Source: DATACQ01 sp036555515
Lineage (GTDB): Bacteria > Desulfobacterota > Binatia > UBA9968
Reading direction: 5' to 3'
DNA length: 64,000 nt
NCBI GenBank assembly: GCA_036555515.1
Contig: DATBLC010000161.1
Span: forward strand, 62,001 to 126,000
The notes beneath the pieces were generated by a model. It searched no databases. It was not told the DNA's origin and saw nothing but the letters and a program-made list of their open reading frames with translations. Positions 43,078 through 52,282 of the stretch are shown one piece after another. Each line of letters opens with the position of its first letter. The first letter of the stretch is position 1. The position numbers and the translations under genes were made by a program.

Positions 43078-43854
43078 ATGGCCGAAACCCCGAAACTCGT
43101 CTCATCGATGGGCAGGGCGGAGCTCGATAAGATTTTTGTGCGCGGCTATGATTTAAACGAGCAGTTGCTCGGCAAAATCAGCTTTGCCCAGATGGTTTAT
43201 TTGATGCTTGAAGGGCGCATGCCGAGCGCCGAAGAGGGTCGCATGATCGACAGCATGCTGATCGTGCTTGTGGACCACGGCATGACGACCGGCGCGGCGG
43301 CGGCGCGCATGACATTTCACTCGGCGCCGGAGGCGATCCAGGGCGCCGTGGCCGCCGCCATTCTTGGCGCCGGCAGCGTGCATCTCGGTTCGTCGGAGTA
43401 TTGCGCCAAGATGCTGAACGACGCGCTGCCGCGGGGATCGAAAGAAACGGATCTCGACGCGGTCGCGAAGAATACCGTGGAAAAACGCCTGGCGAACAAG
43501 CAACTCATCCCCGGCATCGGCCACGGCATCCACACCGGCGGCGATCCGCGCGCCGACCGGCTTTTTCAAATCGCCCAGGAAACGAAAGTCCATGGCCGCT
43601 ACTGCGAGCTGTTAAAAAAGATCGGCAAGATCGCCGACGAGAAAGTCGGCAAGCACTTGCCGGTCAATGTTACCGGCGCCATCGCGGCGATTTCCATGGA
43701 CATGGGCTTCCACTGGCAGATGTCCAAAAGCTTCGCCATTCTCGGCAGGGCCTTGGGTGGTCTGGCCCATGTCGGTGAGGAAATCCGCCGCCCCATTGCC
43801 CGGGGAATCTCGAACTTGATTCGCGACAACCTGCAATACGTGCCGGAGGAATAG
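43078..43854 (+). CDS. Citryl-CoA lyase-like protein (citrate synthase superfamily)
   Basis: A 258-residue protein, the length of stand-alone citryl-CoA lyase or short citrate-synthase-like enzymes rather than full citrate synthase (about 430). It shows the YDLNEQLLGKISFAQMVYLM opening, VDHGMTTGAAAARM, a His-bearing IPGIGHGIHTGGDPRADRL and a late GRALGGLAHVGEEIRRP. These match catalytic His and Asp surroundings of the family. It probably cleaves or forms a C-C bond between a 2-hydroxyacyl-CoA and a ketone or aldehyde acid. GGAGG precedes the ATG. Co-location with a CoA-transferase fits acyl-CoA metabolism. Confidence 0.87.
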   Translation: MAETPKLVSSMGRAELDKIFVRGYDLNEQLLGKISFAQMVYLMLEGRMPSAEEGRMIDSMLIVLVDHGMTTGAAAARMTFHSAPEAIQGAVAAAILGAGSVHLGSSEYCAKMLNDALPRGSKETDLDAVAKNTVEKRLANKQLIPGIGHGIHTGGDPRADRLFQIAQETKVHGRYCELLKKIGKIADEKVGKHLPVNVTGAIAAISMDMGFHWQMSKSFAILGRALGGLAHVGEEIRRPIARGISNLIRDNLQYVPEE

Positions 43855-43861
43855 AACATCG

Positions 43862-43980
43862 AAACCGTTCACGGTTCAACGTTCAAAGTTCAAGGCTCTC
43901 CAGTTCAACCTTCAAAGGTCAACGGTCAATGTCTCCACTCCCAACTTAAGGCGAAACTTTGAACCGCGCCGAAGGCGCCA
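43862..43980. repeat. GTTCAA repeat tract and 26-base hairpin element
   Basis: At 43862-43930 there are degenerate copies of GTTCAACGTTCAAAGTTCAA. At 43955-43980 a 26-base sequence beginning AACTTTGAACCGCGCC and ending GGCGCCA contains GCGCC-GAA-GGCGC, a perfect hairpin. The same 26 bases recur exactly at 58635-58660. It directly precedes the ribosome site of the dienelactone hydrolase gene. Confidence 0.8.
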
Positions 43981-43995
43981 CAAGGAGGAAACCAG

Positions 43996-44793
43996 ATGCT
44001 CACACCCATCAAAATCGACAATCGAATGAACGGATTCCTTGGCAAGCCCGCCGGCGGCGGCAAACGGCCCGCGGTCATTCACCTGCACGAAAGATACGGC
44101 ATCGTGCAGCACACGACAGATTTGGGCGAGAAGTTCGTCGAAGCCGGCTACGTCACCATCGTCCCCGATCTCTTCTCTCGTTTTACCGGCGACCGCGACA
44201 AGCTCGCGAAAGGCGATGACCGCTGCGATCTGGACGACGGCGAAGTGCTCAAAGATATTGACGCCGTAGTCGATTATCTGCGCGCCATTCCGGAAGTTGA
44301 TAGGGGCCGGATCGCGATCTCCGGCGTCTGCCAGACCGGGCGCCAGCCGATTCTAATGGCCGCCGAGCGCGACTACATCACGGCGGTGGTCATGCTCTAC
44401 GGCGCCGTCTATGACGCCGATTGGCGACCGCATCCGCAGCGCCCGGAATCGATAGATAAGCTCATGGAACGTATGTCGTGCCCGATGGTGGCCGTCTTCG
44501 GCGAGCTCGACAACTTGATCCCGTTGCCTAACATCGTGCGCATGATCGGCGTGCTCGCCGGCGCCAAGAAAAGCTTCGACGTTCGCGTTTACGCCGACGC
44601 GCCCCACGGATTTTTAAACGACACCATGCCCGGCCGCTTTCGCGCGGAGCAGTCCGCAGCGGCCTGGAACCAGATCACGACATTTTTGGATGCCGTGTTT
44701 ATCGGCAAGTACACCAAGGATCGCGTGGTTTGGCGCTTTGAGAGTGATACTTCGACGGATTACGATTTCACCAAGATGAAACGCTGGGAATGA
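43996..44793 (+). CDS. Dienelactone hydrolase family protein
   Basis: A 265-residue alpha/beta hydrolase. The nucleophile is Cys, as in dienelactone hydrolase, in GVCQTGRQ near residue 99; the catalytic Asp is probably in GELDNLIP and the His in DAPHGFLND. Glu in HLHERYGI matches the Glu that holds the Cys inactive until substrate binds. A short C-terminal extension (RFESDTSTDYDFTKM) is unusual. CAAGGAGG precedes the ATG. In aromatic degradation such enzymes open lactones; here it may handle another ester or lactone. Confidence 0.9.
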   Translation: MLTPIKIDNRMNGFLGKPAGGGKRPAVIHLHERYGIVQHTTDLGEKFVEAGYVTIVPDLFSRFTGDRDKLAKGDDRCDLDDGEVLKDIDAVVDYLRAIPEVDRGRIAISGVCQTGRQPILMAAERDYITAVVMLYGAVYDADWRPHPQRPESIDKLMERMSCPMVAVFGELDNLIPLPNIVRMIGVLAGAKKSFDVRVYADAPHGFLNDTMPGRFRAEQSAAAWNQITTFLDAVFIGKYTKDRVVWRFESDTSTDYDFTKMKRWE

Positions 44794-45273
44794 TCCTCGC
44801 TCCGCGAATAATCCAATTCACGGTTCTCATACTTAGCAGTCCCGGGTTGAAAGCTGAGATTTGAGTTCGTGCTACGAGCGGGTAGTGGTTCAGTCTGGGC
44901 AAGATCCCTCTCTTCGTCAGACTGTGTGAAAACTCTTTAGGAGCCCTTCGACCAAGCTCAGGGCGAACGGCTAAATGCTTGATTTCTAATGTCTGACATC
45001 CGTTCGTGGTGAGCCTAGTCGAACCATGAACGGAGTTTTCGCACAGTCTGTCGTTCGGGATGACAATTCGCCGACCGTGTCATTTCGAGCCCTTCGGCTA
45101 AGCTCAGGATAAACTCCGCGAAAAATCTTTCTTGTTTTCCTGATACGCCGGCGATTTCTAAATGAACCACTACCTACCATTGCGCTTTGTCGAAATGCCG
45201 CGCGATTTGGTCTAAAATCGAGCGGGCGCGCGGAGAGTATTCTCCTGGCGCGAATACCGTATTGGGGGGAATC
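44794..45273. other. Gene-free gap filled by nested inverted repeats
   Basis: No gene is supported. Most of the gap is the element listed at 44881-45174. GGGGGGA at 45264-45270 is the ribosome site of the beta-propeller gene. Confidence 0.7.
44881..45174. repeat. MITE-like element of nested inverted repeats
   Basis: Outer arms GGTAGTGGTTCA (44881-44892) and TGAACCACTACC (45163-45174) pair perfectly. Inside them CAGACTGTGTGAAAACTC (44918-44935) pairs with GAGTTTTCGCACAGTCTG (45033-45050) at 17 of 18 positions. In the centre a CCCTTCGACCAAGCTCAGGG arm (from 44944) and a CCGTTCGTGGTGAGCCTAGT arm (from 45000) pair partly. A further related segment, CCCTTCGGCTAAGCTCAGGA, is at 45090-45109. No coding capacity and no obvious target-site duplication. 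Confidence 0.75.
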
Positions 45274-46470
45274 GTGATTCAAATCGCAAGAAGCTACGCT
45301 AGCTGTGCCGTGAGCGCCTTGGCCGTGATGTTCCTTTTATCGCGCCCGGCTACTTTGCCCGCGGCGGAATCGGCGGACAGTGCCGCGCCGCGCAAGATTC
45401 AAACCATCCCCGGCATGCCGCCGGTCATCGATCCAAACAATCTTTACAGCGAGACCCGCTCCGACAAACTCAACCCAACGGTGGCGAACCACCTCTCACG
45501 AATTTACGTTCCGAACCGCGCCTCCAATGATGTCTGGGTCATTGACCCGGCATCATTGAAAGTCGTGGATAAATTCAAAGTCGGAGTACACCCGCAGCAC
45601 GTGGTTCCATCGTGGGATTTGAAGACTCTTTGGGTCAACAACAATGCCGAAGGCCGAAACGACGGCAGCGTCACACCCATCGATCCGGCGACCGGCAAAC
45701 CCGGGAAATCCATCCCCGTAGATGACCCGTACAACATGTACTTCACGCCCGACGGCAGCGCGGCAATCATCGTCGCCGAAGCGCGCAAGCGGCTGGACTT
45801 CCGTGACCCTCACAGCATGGCGATGAAATACTCCATCGACACCCCCAACTGCCCCGGCATCAATCACGCCGATTTTTCCATCGATGGCCGCTACGCGATT
45901 TTCACCTGTGAGTACGGCGGCAGCGTCGCCAAGGTCGATCTGGTGGGCCGAAAAGTAGCCGCATATTTGAAGCTCTCCAAAGGCGGCATGCCCCAGGACG
46001 TGCGCATCTCCCCGGACGGCAAAGTATTCTATATCGCCGATATGAAAGCCAAAGGAGTCTTCGTCGTCGATGGCGATAGTCTCAAGGAGTTCGGCCACAT
46101 CGAGACCGGTCTCGGAACGCACGGGCTCTATCCCAGCCGAGACGGGACCAAGCTTTACGTCGCCAACCGCGGCGTCGCCCGGGTTTATGGACCGCCCAAG
46201 GGCAAAGGTAGCGTGTCGGTGATCGATTTCGCCACCCGCAAGGTCACGGCCACATGGCCCATTCCCGGCGGCGGCAGTCCCGACATGGGCAACGTGAGCA
46301 TCGACGGCAAAAAGCTTTGGCTTTCGGGCCGGTATGACAACGAGATATACGTTATCGATACGAGCGACGGCAGCATAAAGAAAATTCCCGTTAAAACCGA
46401 GCCCCACGGCCTCACGGTTTGGCCGCAGCCGGGACGCTACTCCCTCGGCCATACGGGGAACTTGCGCTAA
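45274..46470 (+). CDS. Exported YncE-like beta-propeller protein
   Basis: A 398-residue protein with a signal peptide (IQIARSYASCAVSALAVMFL region, residues 1-40). The mature part is a chain of propeller blades with repeated patterns such as RIYVPNRASNDVWVIDPASL, DVRISPDGKVFYIADMKAKG and GTKLYVANRGVARVYG. About seven blades are expected. Such proteins are found in the periplasm, sometimes with a haem or metal partner; no ligand can be assigned. GTG 45274, preceded by GGGGGGA, is the likely start; the frame is open from 45187 but upstream residues are not signal-like. Confidence 0.87.
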   Translation: MIQIARSYASCAVSALAVMFLLSRPATLPAAESADSAAPRKIQTIPGMPPVIDPNNLYSETRSDKLNPTVANHLSRIYVPNRASNDVWVIDPASLKVVDKFKVGVHPQHVVPSWDLKTLWVNNNAEGRNDGSVTPIDPATGKPGKSIPVDDPYNMYFTPDGSAAIIVAEARKRLDFRDPHSMAMKYSIDTPNCPGINHADFSIDGRYAIFTCEYGGSVAKVDLVGRKVAAYLKLSKGGMPQDVRISPDGKVFYIADMKAKGVFVVDGDSLKEFGHIETGLGTHGLYPSRDGTKLYVANRGVARVYGPPKGKGSVSVIDFATRKVTATWPIPGGGSPDMGNVSIDGKKLWLSGRYDNEIYVIDTSDGSIKKIPVKTEPHGLTVWPQPGRYSLGHTGNLR

Positions 46471-46584
46471 CGTAACTGATTCAAGTCGTTCGAAACAGTT
46501 CGAAACGATCAAACCGTTATCGAACTATTTAAAAGTCGCAACCCGGGCATCCACAACGTTATGAACGGCGTGCCACGCCGTGCC

Positions 46585-47808
46585 TTATTTCCACTGGCCG
46601 GGCATTTCCTGTCTATGTGCGCGCGCGAAGAGGAGCCATGTCAGAAGCGCCGCCGCGCCGGCGGCGGCTCCCAGAAGCTTCATAACCGGCTCGATACCCC
46701 ACCCATCGGCCAACATCCCGACCGGCGGCAACACCATGGCTGCCGCCAGGCGAAACAACAAGACATTGAGCGATAGCACACTGGCGCGATCTTCCGGGGG
46801 CGCATCCTTTTGCAGGACGCTCGCCAGCAACGGCCCCTGCAAGCCGCGAACGGTCATGAAAGCAAGGTAGCAAATGACCCCCAGCGCCGATGCGCTCATC
46901 CCCAGCCCGAAGTAGCCGATCGCCGCGAGACCGCAACATATCAGCAGTGCCCGCGAGACTCCGAGGGTTTGTCCAGCGCGCGCACTCATCAGAGAAACGC
47001 CTGCAAGCCATATATGGGCGAATGCCCAAAGCGGCCCGAACCAGGCGATGGAAATGCCGCGTTGGCGCATCCACGGCTGAATCAACCAGACCGGTATGTA
47101 AGTGGATAGACCCAGCGAAACGGAAATCATCATCGCGCTGCGCAAGCGCGGCTGGCGCACCAGGGAGTGGCGAACTATGTCCCATGCGCGGGTCAAATGC
47201 CTGACGCGCTCCGGCGAGCTTTGCGATTTGATCTCGCGGGTAGCCGCCACGGATATAAACCCGGCCAACGCCAGGGGGACTTGCAACCAAAGCGGCAGTC
47301 TCGGGGATAAACTATAAAGCCACCCACCCAACCCCGACGATAGGGCTTCGCTCAGCTGGGCTGCGGCCCTCACTCTACCCTCCCACCGTGTGTATTGGCT
47401 CACGCGGTCGCTAGCCTTAAGTGATACGTACAGTAAAGCGCTGTCCGCTCCGGAAGTGAATGCGAGGCCGACGCCGAGCGCGATTTCAGCAGCCACCATC
47501 ATGCCAAACGAGGTTCCCAAGGCATATAACGTCCAGCCCACCACCCAGAACGCTGCGCCGAAGCAGAGCGACATACGATAACCCAGCCGGTCGGCGATAT
47601 AGCCGGAAGGAAACTCCAGCCCGACGATGGTCGCGGCAAAGATCGACTGCAGCATCATGATATCGGCGAGCGACATCCCGATCTGCTCTTGCCAGAAAAT
47701 CGTGATCACGGGAATGGAAAACAGAGCGGCCCGCAGGGCGTGAGCAGCCGTGAGCAGCGCTGGGTTGCGCGTGACATTCGGAGTCAGAAGTGCTCTCAAA
47801 TCAACCAT
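46585..47808 (-). CDS. MFS transporter
   Basis: A 407-residue permease with about 12 transmembrane segments. The loop-2/3 signature is PSGYIADRLGYRMSLCFG; the DSALLYVSLKASDRV and ARWEGRVRA-like stretches (YTRWEGRVRAAAQLSEALSS) resemble exporter-type MFS proteins. It is convergent with the beta-propeller gene (114 bases apart) and divergent from the amidase pair. No regulator adjoins it and its substrate is unknown. Confidence 0.88.
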   Translation of the reverse strand: MVDLRALLTPNVTRNPALLTAAHALRAALFSIPVITIFWQEQIGMSLADIMMLQSIFAATIVGLEFPSGYIADRLGYRMSLCFGAAFWVVGWTLYALGTSFGMMVAAEIALGVGLAFTSGADSALLYVSLKASDRVSQYTRWEGRVRAAAQLSEALSSGLGGWLYSLSPRLPLWLQVPLALAGFISVAATREIKSQSSPERVRHLTRAWDIVRHSLVRQPRLRSAMMISVSLGLSTYIPVWLIQPWMRQRGISIAWFGPLWAFAHIWLAGVSLMSARAGQTLGVSRALLICCGLAAIGYFGLGMSASALGVICYLAFMTVRGLQGPLLASVLQKDAPPEDRASVLSLNVLLFRLAAAMVLPPVGMLADGWGIEPVMKLLGAAAGAAALLTWLLFARAHRQEMPGQWK

Positions 47809-48127
47809 CTCGCGGTTCTCGTCATCCGCTTATAGCATGATCTCTTTCTCGTCCGCAGCGGTGACTTGCGCTAACGCTATGGTTCAAATCGTACCAACAG
47901 TTCAAAACGTACAAACCGTTGGCAAACGCTCTCAACGAAGGACTTGAACATCTTCGTCGTCTGGAACGACTTGAACGGCTTGCCTTCGATAAACTGGCCC
48001 TGAGCCATGTCGAAGGGAACATTTTGAACGACGTCCCGCGCCGGAAAAACTCATTTTTTGCGTTGACAGCACAAGAGCCCCTTCGGTAAAAGAACTCTGT
48101 TCGGAACCTAAATATTCGAGGTGAATG
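47809..48127. other. Divergent intergenic stretch with repeats
   Basis: At 47879-47990 degenerate GTTCAAA/GTACAAACCGTT and GACTTGAAC units recur, like those at 28207-28250 and 46480-46535. No gene is supported. The promoter of the amidase pair is listed separately. Confidence 0.5.
48063..48092 (+). promoter_or_regulatory. Probable sigma70 promoter of the AtzG-amidase pair
   Basis: TTGACA at 48063-48068 and TAAAAG at 48087-48092 are 18 bases apart. The predicted start lies about 25 bases before the first ATG. GAGGTG at 48118-48123 is the ribosome site. Confidence 0.5.
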
Positions 48128-48325
48128 ATGCCACCTGAAATCACCCTAGATGAGTTGCGCGCGCGAGCCGAGCGCGCCGGAATAGAGTTGAGCGAGGACG
48201 AACTGGTAAAATTATTGCCGGGCGTAAACCGCGCTTACAAACAAGCGAACGACCTGCGTAAGCTGATTACGAATGCCAACGAACCGGCGGCGATTTTTGC
48301 GCCGGCCAGGAGCCAGAGGGAGTAA
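48128..48325 (+). CDS. AtzG-like (DUF4089) amidase partner protein
   Basis: A 65-residue helical protein, ITLDELRARAERAGIELSED at the N-terminus with PAAIFAPAR near the C-terminus. This small GatC/AtzG-like family forms a clamp on the amidase encoded next to it, as with AtzG and AtzE. It ends five bases before the amidase ATG, in the same operon. The ATG at 48128 has the better spacing from GAGGTG; the ATG at 48125 is an alternative. Confidence 0.85.
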   Translation: MPPEITLDELRARAERAGIELSEDELVKLLPGVNRAYKQANDLRKLITNANEPAAIFAPARSQRE

Positions 48326-48330
48326 AGCGA

Positions 48331-49731
48331 ATGACGACCAGCGAGCTTTGCCATCTCACGATCGCCGAAGCCGGCGCCGGCTTGCGTGCAAAGCGCTTTT
48401 CGCCGGTGGAGTTGACGAAAGCCTGCTTGGCCAGAATCGAATCCATCGACGGCAAGCTGCATAGCTTCATCACGGTGACTGCCGAACGGGCTCTCAAGCA
48501 CGCAGAGCAAGCGCAACGGGAGCTTCAATCCGGCAAAGACCGCGGTCCGCTGCACGGTATCCCCGTGGCGTTAAAAGACCTCTACGCGACCAAAGGGATC
48601 CGCACGACTTGCCACTCCGCCGTGCTGCAGGACTGGATACCCGACTACGACGCGACGACGGTAACGAAACTCAACGATGCTGGCGCGATATTGTTGGGCA
48701 AATTAGGTATGCACGAGTTTGCCTTCGGCGGGCCTTCCATAGACGCGCCCTTCCCCGCCGTACGCAACCCGTGGAACACCGCGCATATTACCGGCGGGTC
48801 AAGCAGCGGTTCGGGGGCGGCGCTGGCCGCCGGTCTTTGCTACGGCGCCCTCGGTTCCGACACGGGTGGTTCGATTCGAAACCCGGCCGCTCACTGCGGT
48901 ATCGTCGGCATCAAACCTACCTATGGACGCGTCAGCCGCCACGGCGTTATCCCTTTGAGTTGGTCGCTGGATCACGCCGGGCCGATGGCGCGCAGCGTCG
49001 AAGACTGCGCCGCTATGCTCCAGGCGCTCGCCGGCTACGATGCCAAGGATCCGGCATCGGCAAATGCAACCGTGCCGGATTTTTCCGCCGGCCTGCGCCA
49101 AGGAATCCAGGGCCTTCGCGTCGGCGTGCCGCGGGGCAATTGGTTCGACGAGAACTTGGGAGTCGCTATCGAGACCGAAACCCTCTTCAATGCTGCGTTG
49201 AGGATCCTGCAAGAGCTCGGCGCCGAGATTATTGAACTTGAGGGCAAGCCCTTTTCGTTGGCGCGCAAGGCGAATCAAACGATTCTCATCGCCGAAGCCT
49301 ACGCCTATCATGAGAAAACTTATCAGAGCACGCCGGAAAAATTCGGCAGCACGGTTCGACGCCGCATGCTCGAAGGGGCATTTCTGAGCGCCGCCGATTA
49401 CATCGCCGCGCAGCGAGCTCGCGCCGTGCTCAACGAGCAAATGCTAGCGAACTTTTCGCGCGTCGATATTTTCGCCACGCCCACGGTGGCCCGCCCGCCC
49501 GACGCTTTCGACACCATGGATCCCAACGAACAAAACCTACGGCCGAGTTTCACTAACCCGTTTAATTTGACCGGATTGCCGGCGATCTCGGTGCCCTGCG
49601 GCTTGACGGAAGGAAATTTGCCGGTGGGCCTACAGTTCGTCGCGCGGCCGTTCGACGAAACAACCTGCTTTCGCGTTGGGTATGCTTACGAGCAGGCGAC
49701 GGAGTGGCGCAAGCAGCGGCCGCCGGTGTAG
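48331..49731 (+). CDS. Amidase signature family hydrolase (AtzE/GatA-like)
   Basis: A 466-residue Ser-cisSer-Lys hydrolase. The Lys is in PVALKDLYATKG near residue 78, the cis-Ser in ITGGSSSGSGAALAAG and the nucleophile in GSDTGGSIRNPAAHCG near 178. The length and the AtzG-like partner immediately upstream favour an AtzE-type biuret/amide hydrolase over glutamyl-tRNA amidotransferase, because no gatB or true gatC is present. It would release ammonia from a small amide. An aminohydrolase of the TRZ/ATZ family and an M20 carbamoylase follow within 7 kb, supporting a C-N hydrolysis theme. Confidence 0.93.
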   Translation: MTTSELCHLTIAEAGAGLRAKRFSPVELTKACLARIESIDGKLHSFITVTAERALKHAEQAQRELQSGKDRGPLHGIPVALKDLYATKGIRTTCHSAVLQDWIPDYDATTVTKLNDAGAILLGKLGMHEFAFGGPSIDAPFPAVRNPWNTAHITGGSSSGSGAALAAGLCYGALGSDTGGSIRNPAAHCGIVGIKPTYGRVSRHGVIPLSWSLDHAGPMARSVEDCAAMLQALAGYDAKDPASANATVPDFSAGLRQGIQGLRVGVPRGNWFDENLGVAIETETLFNAALRILQELGAEIIELEGKPFSLARKANQTILIAEAYAYHEKTYQSTPEKFGSTVRRRMLEGAFLSAADYIAAQRARAVLNEQMLANFSRVDIFATPTVARPPDAFDTMDPNEQNLRPSFTNPFNLTGLPAISVPCGLTEGNLPVGLQFVARPFDETTCFRVGYAYEQATEWRKQRPPV

Positions 49732-49799
49732 CGAATAAACTTCGAATGCCCCTGATCGCGCACAGGCGCACCCTGCCGACACTGACACTCGGCTGCGAA

Positions 49800-51269
49800 T
49801 CATTGACTCTTTCCGAATACCCGAAAATACATCTCGGCCAGCGTCGGCTCGATTGTCCTGGCGGCGGCCATTTCGCGCTCAATCGATGGCTCGAGCCGGT
49901 CGCGGGCTCTCCTGGCGAGTCCAAGCGCCTCCTTTTCATCGACTTTCGCGCAGCGGCCTGCTTCCACCACCACTTCGCCGTCAACGATCACCGTATCAAC
50001 GTCGCTGCCGTTTTCGCAGAAAACGATCTGGTTGACGGCATCGTTGAGCGGCGTGAACGCCGGCGTGTCGCGGCGAAGCAAAACCAAGTCCGCTAATTTA
50101 CCCGGAGCGAGGACACCGGCATCGAGGCCAAAAGCGCGGGCGCCGTTTTGCGTCGCCATGCCCAGCGCCCGCTGGGGCGTAACCCAACGATTGAAATCGG
50201 TCCCCGCTTCGTTGTGAATCAATGCCGCCAAGCGCACCGCATCGAACATATTCTGCCCGTCGTTGGAGGCGGAACCATCCGTCCCCAGCGCGACATTTAC
50301 GCCCGCGGCCAAGAATTCTTTAATGTGCGCCAGACCGCTGCCGATGCGCAGATTGCTGGCTGGATTGTGCACCGGCGTCGCCCCACGCTGGGCGAGCAGC
50401 GCCACGTCATCTTCTTCGATCCAGATGGAATGCGCGCAGGAGAGATAGGTTCCCACGATGCCGAGGGATTCCAGATGTCGCAGCAAAGAATGACCGTAAA
50501 TTTTCCTGCCCTGAACCGCCTGCGCCTTGGTCTCGGCGAGATGAATATGCAGCGGCAGGTTTCCGCTTTCCGCCATCTCGGCCGCGCCGCTAAGAAGTTC
50601 ATCGGTGCAGCGCTGCACCGCCGACGGCCCCGGACAAGCGGTGGTCAATTGCGCCGGCGCATGAAACGTTTCGATGAATTCCGCGCAATCATCGAGCCAC
50701 GCCTTGGTGCTTTTGGCTTCGCTCGCGCTCATGCGCTTGATCTCGCCGGTAAGCGCCGACGCGGTTGCGCCGAGGGGAAGGGTGTCCTCATAGTTTTTGT
50801 CAGTGATCGTCAGAGCAACGACGTGGCGCAGGCCGAGATCGCGCATTGCTTGAATCGCCGCGCCTGCGCCCATGAAGCGGCAGGCCTGGTTTCCGGCGAA
50901 GTGATCGAGCACTGTCGTCGCGCCGTTTTTCAGCATCTCCATGCCGCCGAGCAGGGCGCTGGCATAGAAGTCTTCGTCGCGCATATCGCGCAAAGAGGCC
51001 CGGTAATAGGCCCGCCAAATTTCCAAGGGCTTGCTCGGCATCATGCCTCGGACCAGATTGGCGGGTGAATGGCAGTGCGAATTGACCATCCCCGGCATCG
51101 CAATCATGCGGCCAGCATCGACCGATTTGTCGTATGGCCCGGGCGGTGTCCACTCCGACGGACCGACGTACTCAAGCCGGTTTCCATCAATGACGATGGC
51201 GCCTTTATCGATGACCTCGTTCTGCTCGTTCATCGTGACGATCAGAGCATTTCGAATCAGCGTCCTCAT
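49800..51269 (-). CDS. Amidohydrolase of the TRZ/ATZ (cytosine/guanine deaminase-like) group
   Basis: A 489-residue metal-dependent hydrolase. The N-terminal MRTLIRNALIVTMNEQNEVI is the small beta domain. Metal ligands: H-x-H in NSHCHSPANLVRGM, His in HIHLAETKAQ, His in CAHSIWI, Asp in LGTDGSASNDGQNMFD. This group deaminates or dechlorinates triazines, guanine, S-adenosylhomocysteine and others. ATG 51269 is chosen because the domain begins there and AGAGGTG precedes it; the frame is open to 51416. It is convergent with the amidase gene. Confidence 0.92.
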   Translation of the reverse strand: MRTLIRNALIVTMNEQNEVIDKGAIVIDGNRLEYVGPSEWTPPGPYDKSVDAGRMIAMPGMVNSHCHSPANLVRGMMPSKPLEIWRAYYRASLRDMRDEDFYASALLGGMEMLKNGATTVLDHFAGNQACRFMGAGAAIQAMRDLGLRHVVALTITDKNYEDTLPLGATASALTGEIKRMSASEAKSTKAWLDDCAEFIETFHAPAQLTTACPGPSAVQRCTDELLSGAAEMAESGNLPLHIHLAETKAQAVQGRKIYGHSLLRHLESLGIVGTYLSCAHSIWIEEDDVALLAQRGATPVHNPASNLRIGSGLAHIKEFLAAGVNVALGTDGSASNDGQNMFDAVRLAALIHNEAGTDFNRWVTPQRALGMATQNGARAFGLDAGVLAPGKLADLVLLRRDTPAFTPLNDAVNQIVFCENGSDVDTVIVDGEVVVEAGRCAKVDEKEALGLARRARDRLEPSIEREMAAARTIEPTLAEMYFRVFGKSQ

Positions 51270-51613
51270 TAAGCACCTCTGTGGATTATCGATCTCAAAA
51301 CTCCCCTGGCTAAAATAATAAGGGCGCGGCTCACCGCACTCGTCCAGAATTCTTGCATGGCGAGAGGCTCGACAACGCAACGTTATCGTACTTTGCGATA
51401 TCGTAAGAGCGGTCAAAACGGCTCAGATGCGAGACGCGCGAAGACCGATCCTTCGACTCCGCTCAGGACAGGTTCCCCAATCCGCCCCTGAAGCTGTAGG
51501 ACGGGTAGAGCGGGGCGATACCCATCGCCTTATTTGGAGCGAGGCAGGCAAGCGCGATTATCTTACACGCCTGCCGGTGGCAGGCTTTGGCAGATGAGCC
51601 GTTTTCACCGCCC
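51270..51613. other. Intergenic stretch with several palindromic repeats
   Basis: No gene is supported. CCTTCGACTCCGCTCAGGACAG-like sequence at 51449-51471 belongs to the same family as pieces at 44944 and 45089. The 35-base segment 51495-51529, of the form TAGGACGGGTAGAGCGGGGC followed by GATACCCATCG, matches a repeat type seen between genes of many proteobacteria. GCCTGCC-GGT-GGCAGGC (51569-51585) is a perfect 7-base-pair hairpin. Confidence 0.6.
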
Positions 51614-52282
51614 TTACACGAAGCCCATCTTGCGGCCCCAGTTCTCCGGATCTTTAAGAAATTCAATGATCTGCTTGTTTTGCTCCTCGGTAAAATAGTT
51701 TTTACTGGTGCCGGTGTCGAGCACGTCGTCCCAGTTGGCAAGCACGTGTAATTCGATATCGTTCTTGGCTAGGGCTTCCTTTCCTTCGTGTTGATTGAGC
51801 CGGTCGGAGGCATAGTCGAACACGCACAGGCAATGGGTCATCCTGGCTCCGGCGCCGCGCACGCCGATGTTGAAACGCAGCTTGCTCAATCCATCGGTGA
51901 TCAGATCCTCCACCATGAGCACTCTTTGACCGGGCTCGAGAATGCCTTCGATCTGTTTCGTGCCGCCGTAGCCTTTAGGCAGCTTGCGAATATAAATCAT
52001 CGGCTTCCTTATGATATGCGCGACGAACGCCGCGTAGGGAATCCCCGCCGTCTCGCCGCCGGCGACGACATCGATCTTATCGAGGCCGATGTCAGTCTCG
52101 GCTTTTCTCGCCATATGGGTCACGATGTATTCCCGCTCGGTGGGAAAGGACAACAACCTTCGGCAGTCAATATAGACCGGTGAAATGCGTCCGGACACAA
52201 ACACGTAGGGCTTATCCTTGTAAACCGCAATGGACTCCGTCGAAAGCAACATCTCGGCGACCCTTTGCGAAACTTCGCTCAT
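51614..52282 (-). CDS. pyrE: Orotate phosphoribosyltransferase
   Basis: A 222-residue enzyme that joins orotate to PRPP in pyrimidine synthesis. The N-terminal FVSGRISPVYIDCRRLLSFP is the orotate side (SGR-x-SP-x-Y), and VLMVEDLITDGLSK is the PRPP loop, in which the usual T-x-G-x-S is T-D-G-x-S. VVAGGETAGIPYA and the Lys/Arg-rich YIRKLPKGYGGTKQIEG flexible loop are also typical. It is alone on the minus strand; a PyrR-like gene is 4 kb away on the other strand. The family call is good; an orotate-like phosphoribosyltransferase for another base remains possible. Confidence 0.88.
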   Translation of the reverse strand: MSEVSQRVAEMLLSTESIAVYKDKPYVFVSGRISPVYIDCRRLLSFPTEREYIVTHMARKAETDIGLDKIDVVAGGETAGIPYAAFVAHIIRKPMIYIRKLPKGYGGTKQIEGILEPGQRVLMVEDLITDGLSKLRFNIGVRGAGARMTHCLCVFDYASDRLNQHEGKEALAKNDIELHVLANWDDVLDTGTSKNYFTEEQNKQIIEFLKDPENWGRKMGFV

